Made by a program: the position numbers and the translations under genes. Positions 56,736-64,000 of a stretch of DNA of 64,000 nucleotides are shown here, in pieces. The notes under the pieces were generated by a model, which was given only the letters and a program-made list of their open reading frames with translations, was not told where the DNA came from and did not search any database. Source of the stretch: Phytopythium helicoides (lineage: Eukaryota; Oomycota; Peronosporomycetes; Pythiales; Pythiaceae); the NCBI GenBank assembly GCA_024867545.1, contig JANFNE010000067.1:124001-188000 (forward strand). Direction: 5' to 3'. Each line of letters starts with the position of its first letter. The stretch's first letter is position 1.

Positions 56736-59700
56736 ATGAACTGGGTGCGCGCCAGCTGCTTCCTCGCTCTCATCGCGATGTTCGTCACCTTCAGACGAGC
56801 TCAGCGGCAACTGGCAGCGACACCTCCTCTGCCAGTGCAAGTTCAAGCTTTTACAGTGACCCCGACTACCAAAACTTAACGATTGAAGCGTACGGAGAAG
56901 CGTGTCCGGCGGTGCGGACGTTTTCGGCCCACTGCAACGCGACCGTGGATTACTTGGGGGAGCTGGTACCGTTCACGATTCCGTGCATCATTGGTCCGAA
57001 GAATACTGAAAAGGAGGGGTCTTGTGATGAGCCTTATGCGGTCGTTGACGAATTCATGGAGCAAGAGGCCATTTTCAAGGACATGGACATCGAGGAAGTC
57101 GAGAGCCTCAGCGCAGACACAAATTTCATGTAAGACATTCAAATGTTGTTGATTCAAGTGCAAGAAGTGAACTAATCAGAACCTGACGACACAAAGTCAT
57201 CTGATATCCAACAATCTGACAAGGTTCAATCCTCAAGTGGACACTGCGCTCAACTTCTCTGTGATGTACGCTCAAGTTTGCTACTTCAAAGTAGCTTTGA
57301 ATATTTGATTTGACTAAATGCTGGTGTTGTGGATAGAGACTTGACGAGCAACCAAATTAGCTCCTTCAACACGAGCGTCATTGATTGCGTTGGCATTCTG
57401 TGCGTACTTGAGCAACAACGTACCGGGTGTCTCCAGGAACCTCATTGCTCTTTGGAAATCAGGAACCTCATGTTCAATCAGCTCGAAAGCTTCACGATCA
57501 ATGGGGACTCTGCCGAATACCTGTTAGGGAGATGACGCCTTAATCTGTGTAAGAGTCGAGGCTAAGGGGCTAACGTTTAAGCTCTCTGCAGGAACATCAG
57601 TTACAACAACCTCAAGGATTTCACGCTGGTTAATGGAGAGTTTATGAGCATTCTGTGAGTGCAGGCGCAAATCTCTAGAGCGACAAGTTGTTTCCTTGCT
57701 TACCATGTGTGCTTCACATCGTGCTTGCTCGCAGTGACGTCAGCTACAATGAGCTCCAAGCGATCAACTTAGGATCAGATATCTGGTTGGCGACTCTGTA
57801 AGTGAGGCATCATGCGCTATCTTGAGGCAAAAAGTGCGATATAACACCGCTCGATCACAGTGATGCAAGTCACAATCAGTTGCGGAGTATTTCAATGACC
57901 GCAGCCTACGGTGTGAACGCTATGTGAGTGCGCGCAACCATATATGTATAGGTAAACCGTCTGTTCATCACTTATCCACCGCCATTGCTTGCTTTCACCA
58001 GGGACGTCAGCTACAATCAGCTTGAAACAATCGTTTTCTCACCCGACGCAGCAGTATTCAGCCTGTCAGTGTTGATTTCACTAGCTGTCTCTAAAGAAGA
58101 CGCATTAACATGGCAACGTGATGGTACAGGGACGCAAGCTACAACAAATTGCAAGGGCTTTCTGGCATTGTAGGAGTGGATCAACTCTACTCCTTGTGCG
58201 TATAGTCCTTATGGTGTGAGTGCTTTTCGGCTTATTTGTTTTAACTAACGTTTTAATTGCTGAAGATATCTGCAGCACAACCAACTCAAAACATTCAACC
58301 CAGGAGTTGCATTGCCTGTCCTCGAGATCCTGTGAGTGAACCTCTCACTCCTGACACTAGTCTCTTCATACTGATCTCACCGACTTCCACTTTTCATCTC
58401 CACCAATAGAAATCTCTCCAGCAACGCCTTCGAGACACTCACCCTCGACACGACGTACACCGTTCTCTCACTCGTGTAAGTTACATATCCTCTCACTCAA
58501 AATCTCATCATATGTGGACCAGCTCCAATGATATAATCGTGTATTTGATCCTTCTCAGCGACGTCACCAACAACTCACTGACAGAGCTCACAGTGAAGCA
58601 AGCGCACGCATTGCTGGCACGAGACAACAACCTGTCGAAATTCGTATCGGATAACTATTCTGCGAGCCTCATGACATTGTATGTGGTGTGGTCTCGAATG
58701 ATCCATCCTCGCCACCGATATATTCCATTTTGTAGCTAACTGTGTTTGCACTTCCTACGATACCAGGGATCTATCTTCGAACCGAATCACCGACTGGTCC
58801 GACTTTGAGCCACCCTCGCTTTGGCTGATGTCTCTGTAAGTGTCGCCACGACGGATCAGCGAGCTACTTCCGTTCAGATTCTAACTGTTTGAACATGCTT
58901 GATTGTGTACGTGTCTCGGAGATAACAGGTTCGCGAGCAACAATGGCGCCACGAAGCTCCCACGTGACCTCAGAGCCTACACGGAACTCTCCTTCATGTA
59001 CATCGTCGCTCGATCACTTTCTGCACTTTGCTGTTGTTGGTTTTCATTGCTGACGTTGCTTTGTATTGCGAGCAGTGACTTCTCGTTCAACGACATCTCG
59101 ACGATCAATGCGACTGGGTGGCCGCCAAACTTGAAGCGGCTGTGAGTAGCTAACCATCTCTGTATATCTTCGAGTTTTGATGTCTGGAACTAATGAGATA
59201 ACTCTCACTGTCGGTCGGTCAGTGATCTCCGTGGGAACCCCATCGAGATCTTCGATATCGGAGCAGATGACCTCGTCGTGTTCAACAATCTCGAATCGTT
59301 CTACATTGACGACTTTGAGCTCACAAGGTGCGATAGCGGAAACAGGACGATGGTCGGAGACATCTACGTGTGTGTGTTCGAAGGTGCAGTACTTGATAGA
59401 CTTGACATACTGTACTGTAGGCAGTGGTCTCACTTACCCCGCGAGCAACCCCATTCATTCACAACGACATTGCTGCTGTGTAATCGCAGAGGAAGTGTAC
59501 GAGACGCGACTGGCAGCCTTCACCGACAACAACAATGATGGTACGGACTTGATGAGGCGTGTTTTGGTGAGGATGTTGCCAGCGTCTGACAGGCTGTCGG
59601 GTCACTTTGGTGCTCGCCATACCACACAGGATCCATCGCCTACCTCTTGGTGTCCGCCGCCGTCGCCCTCGGCTTTACCATCATCGCGACCGTGATCGTC

Positions 59701-60762
59701 GTGCGGTTCTTGGGAGAGCGACGCAAACTGAAGAACATGCTGGCGCAGCAAGAGCTCGAGGCCGACCCGGAGTCGTGGCCAGAGGACATTCGCGAAGACC
59801 CGAACATCATGGCGATGCGCATCGACCTGACCGAGTTGAAGATTGACAAGCTGGTTCGGAAGACGAATATCGCCGAGATCTGGCGCGGACGATTCAAGTC
59901 GAGCGAGGTGACCATCAAGCGCATCCTCGAAGACAAGGCGTGCGAGGTCGCATCGACGAGGTTGTTCATGGACCAGATCCGACTCGTGGATAAGCTCGAG
60001 CACCGATGCATCGTTCAGCACGTTGGGTTCACGTGGAATCGATTGTCGGATCTGTCCATCGTCACGGAGTTGCTTCCGAGCGAGACGTTGGAGGATCTGT
60101 TGAATGCTGCGACTGGGGGTGGTCGGAAGAGCTGTGCGGGTCAGTTCTCGTGGTACCACTGCGAGCTCAAGTCGCTTCGCTCGAAGCTGGAGATCGCAAT
60201 CGACGTGGCCGAGGCGCTCGTGTACTTGCACTCGTTCTCTCCACCTGTGAACCACCGCGATATTCGCGCTCGAAACGTGTTCGTGGACGATAATTGGGGA
60301 GTGAAGTTGGGGGAGGTCGGACTGCACAACAGTTTGGATCACCAGGTGACCGACAAGAGCAACTCGATTCCGTGGATGGCTCCGGAGGTGCTTCGAGAGC
60401 AGACGGACAACGACGACGAGGCTGTGAGTGTGGACGAGAAGGCGGATGTGTACTCTTTCGGCGCGTTCCTGGTGGAGCTGGACACTTGTCAGCGTCCATT
60501 TGCGTCGGGTTCGTCGGCTACTCGTGCATCGATGCCTCGCATCGTGAGTGGCGGTGGTGCTGTCACGAATACTCAGATTGTGCTTGGGGTTTCACAAGGG
60601 GAGTTGCGTCCGTCGTATAGCGATCATTGTCCAGCGGAGATCGCGGAAATCATCGACAGTTGTCTGGAGTTGGATCCAAGCGCTCGTCCGATGGCCATGA
60701 AGCTGCATTACGACCTTCGTCAGCTACTGCGAGTTCACTCTGCTCCAGATTCTGCTGCCTGA
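56736..60762 (+). CDS. LRR receptor-like TKL pseudokinase
   Basis: Proposed exon 1 56736-56779 encodes MNWVRASCFLALIA, a signal peptide, spliced over a 77-nt intron to exon 2 (56857-57129) with the Cys domain (YGEACPAVRTFSAHC, PCIIGPKN, GSCDEPY). About fifteen LRR exons follow, each near 60-125 nt with phase-2 borders (DLTSNQISSF, NISYNNLKDF, DVSYNELQAI, YLQHNQLKTF, DFSFNDISTI). Then a Cys segment, span IAYLLVSAAVALGFTIIATVIVV and the kinase-like domain to 60762. The glycine loop is lost (LVRKTNIAEIW), the ATP Lys (VTIKRI) and HRDIRARN are kept, and DFG is replaced by EVG (KLGEVGLHN), so catalysis is doubtful. An unspliced start at 56693 (MRWLRSN) in another frame is the alternative. Paralogue of the next gene. 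Confidence 0.8.
58261..59930 (+). repeat. Long direct duplication, left copy
   Basis: Colinear with 62331-64000 at a constant offset of 4070 bases without a gap, introns included. About 58890-59360 is essentially identical to its counterpart; other parts have scattered substitutions (clusters near 58630-58650 and 59490-59560). Confidence 0.9.
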
Positions 60763-61080
60763 TCAAGAGGTAACTCATGTTGATACGCATTGAGATCGGG
60801 GCTATGTGTTGGGCCCATCGCGAATGAAAAGTCGAAAGTGCGTGACTGACTTCCATTCACTTGTGTTAGAGCATCGAAGCCCTCGCTTTCTCCTGTGATA
60901 TCACAACATGAGCACGAAGCCTTGCTAACCGTCATGAAGTTGAAGTGCCCGCACCTGGTCCGCCCCTTAGTTTGGGTCCCTCTCTAGTAATTTGGGATTT
61001 GTAGCTCGTCGCTGCCAACATCACTTCCCAATCTGGCAGCATGCGGCTCCGCACCGCCATCGACCCGACCGTCGGCCTGG
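60763..61080. other. Intergenic between the two TKL pseudokinase genes
   Basis: About 320 bases; 3' UTR and promoter. Nothing else seen. Confidence 0.4.
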
Positions 61081-64000
61081 ACGAGCAAACCGGTTTACCG
61101 CTTCTTCCTCGCTCTCATCGCGACGTCCGCCGCCTTCAAAGCAGCTCGGAGGCCACAGGAGACTATTCGGCGTACTCTCCGTCGTCCTCTTCTTCAAGTG
61201 AGAGCTCCAGCGGCTCCAGCGATGCCGAATACCAAAACTTTGTGGTCGCGGCGTATGAAGGCGACTGTCCGTCGGTGACGACGCTCGTGAACGACTGCAA
61301 CGCGAGCGTCGACTACTTAGGGCTCAGCTTCACTATGACAATGCCGTGCATCATTGGCCCCGAGAACTCGGAGGCGGAGGGATCGTGTGACGAACCCTAC
61401 AGTGAGTTTGACACGTACCTCAGCTCGCAGACTCGGTTCGCGGACATGGGCATTGAAGACGTCGAGAGCCTCAGCATCGACACCAGCTACGTGTGAGAGT
61501 GATCGACGAGTTGCAAAGAATGCGTCCAACGACTCATTCTTTTTTGTTTCAACTCCAGATGCCTGCAGAGCAACGAGCTGACGACGTTCAACCCGGAGGT
61601 GATCTACCCCATGTACTTTCAGATGCTGTGAGTTGGATCCAGTTGGGTTTTAAGGTCGCTTCACCATCTGAAACATCATGTGTCGTGGACAGGGACTTGG
61701 AAGACAACAGCATTAGCTCCTTCAACACAAGCATCATGTCCTACGCTATCAGTCTGTGCGTGCAATGGGCATCAGGAGTCACACAAGAGGAGTTTGGTGC
61801 TTAAGATTTTTGCTTGACTGTGATCAGGAACCTCATGTTTAACGACTTCAAGAACTTCACCTTCAGCGCCGACGGTGCTGAATATCTGTAAGTTTTTCTT
61901 TCTCTCAATGGGATCGAGTTACAGATCACGCTTACATTCGTTGTAGAAATATCAGTCACAACCTCCTGCAGGATTTCACACTAACCGCGGGATATTCGCT
62001 GTCTACGGTGTGAGTAATCCCTGCCTTCATGCTGAGGATATATCTTCCAGTCATTTATCCCATTACCTCGTGCCCTAGTGATATCAGCTACAACGATCTA
62101 CAAACAATCAATTTGGCATCCGAGATGACGTTGCTGACCTTGTAAGCACTCGTTAATTCACCAGTTGTTGTTGCTGAGATCGCTACTAACCTTACGTGCT
62201 CCAGGGACGCAAGCTACAACAAATTGCAAGAGTTTTCTGGGAGCATGGGGTTGTACACGCTCTATTCTCTGTATGCATCCCCATTATATTTTCAGCCCAC
62301 TTCTGGTTCTTTTGACTAACCTTTGGTTGCTGAAGATATCTGCAGCACAACCAACTCAAAACATTCAACCCAGGAGTCGCATTGCCTGTCCTCGAGATCC
62401 TGTGAGTGAACCTCTCACTCCTGACACTAGTCTCTTCATACTGATCTCACCGACGTCCACTTTTCATCTCCACCAATAGAAATCTCTCCAGCAACGCCTT
62501 CGAGACACTCACCCTCGACACGACGTACTCCGTCCTCTCACTCGTGTAAGTTACATGTCCTCTCTCTCAAAATCCCATCAGTTGTGGACCAGCTCCAATG
62601 ATATAATCGTGTATCTGATCCTTCCCAGCGACGTCACCAACAACTCACTGAAAGAGCTCACAGTGAAGCAAGCACACGCATTGCTGGCACGAGGCAACGA
62701 GCTATTGACATTTGCATCGGATAACTACTCTGCGAGCCTCATGACATTGTATGTGGTGTGGTATTGAATGATCCATCATCGCCACCGATAGATTCCATGA
62801 TGTAGCTAACTGTGTTTGCACTTCATACGATACCAGGGATCTATCTTCGAACCGAATCACCGACTGGTCCGACTTTGAACCACCCTCGTTGTGGCTGCGG
62901 TCCCTGTAAGCGTCGCCACGACGGATCAGCGAGGTACTCTCATTCAGACTCTAACTGTTTGAACATGCTTGATTGTGTACGTGTCTCGGAGATAACAGGT
63001 TCGCGAGCAACAATGGCGCCACGAAGCTCCCACGTGACCTCAGAGCCTACACGGAACTCTCCTTCATGTACATCGTCGCTCGATCACTTTCTGCACTTTG
63101 CTGTTGTTGGTTTTCATTGCTGACGTTGCTTTGTATTGCGAGCAGTGACTTCTCGTTCAACGACATCTCGACGATCAATGCGACTGGGTGGCCGCCAAAC
63201 TTGAAGCGGCTGTGAGTAGCTAACCATCTCTGTATATCTTCGAGTTTTGATGTCTGGAACTAATGAGATAACTCTCACTGTCGGTCGGTCAGTGATCTCC
63301 GTGGGAACCCCATCGAGATCTTCGATATCGGAGCAGATGACCTCGTCGTGTTCAACAATCTCGAATCGTTCTACATTGACGACTTTGAGCTCACAAGGTG
63401 CGATAGCGGAAACAGGACGATGGTCGGAGATATCTACGTGTGTGTGTTCGAAGGTGCGCTACTTGATAGACTTGACATACTGTACTGTAGGCAGTGGTCT
63501 CACTTACCCTGCGAGCAACCCCATTCATTTACAACGACATTGCTGCTGTGTAATCGCAGAGAAAGTGTACGAGACACGACTCGCAGCCTCCACCACCACC
63601 ACCAATGATGGTACGAACTTTATGAGGAGTGTTTTGGTGATGATGTTGCAAGCGTCTGATAGGCTGTCGGGTCACTTTGGTGCTCGCCATACTTCACAGG
63701 ATCCATCGCCTACCTCTTGGTGTCCATCGTCGTCGCCCTCGGCTTCACCATCATCGCGACCGTGATCGTCGTGCGGTTCTTGCGACAGCGACGCAAACTG
63801 AAGAACATGCTGGCGCAACAAGAGCTTGAGGCCGACCCCGAGTCGTGGCCAGAGGACATTCGCGAAGACCCGAACATCATGGCGATGCGCATCGACCTGA
63901 CCGAGTTGAAGATCGACAAGCTGGTTCGGAAGACGAATATCGCCGAGATCTGGCGCGGACGATTCAAGTCGAGCGAGGTGACCATCAAGCGCATCCTCGA
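61081..64000 (+). CDS. LRR receptor-like TKL pseudokinase, tandem paralogue (cut by window end)
   Basis: Same plan as its upstream neighbour: Cys domain (YEGDCPSVTTLVNDC, PCIIGPENSE, GSCDEPY), one-LRR exons (DLEDNSISSF, NISHNLLQDF, DISYNDLQTI, YLQHNQLKTF, DFSFNDISTI), span IAYLLVSIVVALGFTIIATVIVV and the first part of the kinase-like domain, which again lacks the glycine loop (LVRKTNIAEIW). The catalytic region lies beyond the window. The signal-peptide exon (61081-61124) aligns base for base in length with the neighbour's, but its first codon is ACG, not ATG. A frame starting at the ATG at 61041 (MRLRTAIDPTVG) is open without splicing and would lack a signal peptide. The stretch after 62331 is nearly identical to the neighbour. 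Confidence 0.75.
62331..64000 (+). repeat. Long direct duplication, right copy
   Basis: Partner of 58261-59930 at offset 4070; continues to the window edge. Confidence 0.9.

Noticed and set aside
59602..60342. Minus-strand open frame opposite the pseudokinase
   Set aside because: Antisense shadow without domain or splice support.
61041..61200. RXLR-like effector reading of the MRLRTA / SHRDVRRL start in the third TKL gene
   Set aside because: No signal peptide precedes it and the reading is the N-terminus or an alternate frame of an LRR-TKL gene.

Overview
The window looks like nuclear DNA of a zoospore-forming oomycete related to Phytophthora or Pythium. Introns are short (about 55-110 nt, GT..AG, often GTGAGT/GTACGT/GTGCGT donors). 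It carries a GPCR fused to a phosphatidylinositol-phosphate kinase, an oomycete hallmark. It also has oomycete-type ankyrin repeats, LRR-TKL receptor kinases, a mucin-like secreted protein, and seven copies of a polytopic LRR membrane protein ending in a Trp-Leu-Gly-Cys (WLGC) motif. A dynein regulatory complex gene and a CEP135/Bld10-like basal-body gene fit an organism that still builds flagella.

Layout. 0-8 kb: three WLGC genes (1 partial, 2 a pseudogene, 3 frameshifted). 8.4-20.6 kb: compact housekeeping genes: ERCC6/RAD26-like repair ATPase, ankyrin protein, a 67-aa GGAG..NWG protein, TRM61 tRNA methyltransferase, RMD1/DUF155 protein, TOM1-like 7-TM protein, kinetochore Nuf2. 20.7-24.3 kb: a secreted Ser/Thr/Pro-rich protein with about 19 tandem 147-bp units. 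25-40 kb: WLGC4, CEP135-like, SAMHD1-like dNTPase, left-handed beta-helix protein, WLGC5. 40-47.7 kb: small secreted protein, tetraspan protein, DRC3, GPCR-PIPK. 47.8-53.1 kb: WLGC6 and WLGC7. 53.6-64 kb: a tandem set of three LRR-TKL genes: one kinase with all catalytic motifs and two related pseudokinases, the last cut by the window edge.

The most unusual content is the dispersed WLGC/LRR family. Its members keep the same five-exon plan: about five membrane spans, then a predicted extracellular Cys-rich, LRR and WLGC tail, with no cytoplasmic signalling domain. Together with the LRR-(pseudo)kinases, GPCR-PIPK and mucin-like protein, much of this locus is cell-surface or sensing machinery interleaved with conserved genes.

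Single-base reading-frame breaks recur, several at short homopolymers (WLGC3, TRM61, TOM1-like, GPCR-PIPK, mucin repeat). Some lie in genes that should be essential, so sequence error is a serious alternative to true mutation. All gene models and splice sites were read by eye from the sequence; family names come from motif recognition, not from a search.
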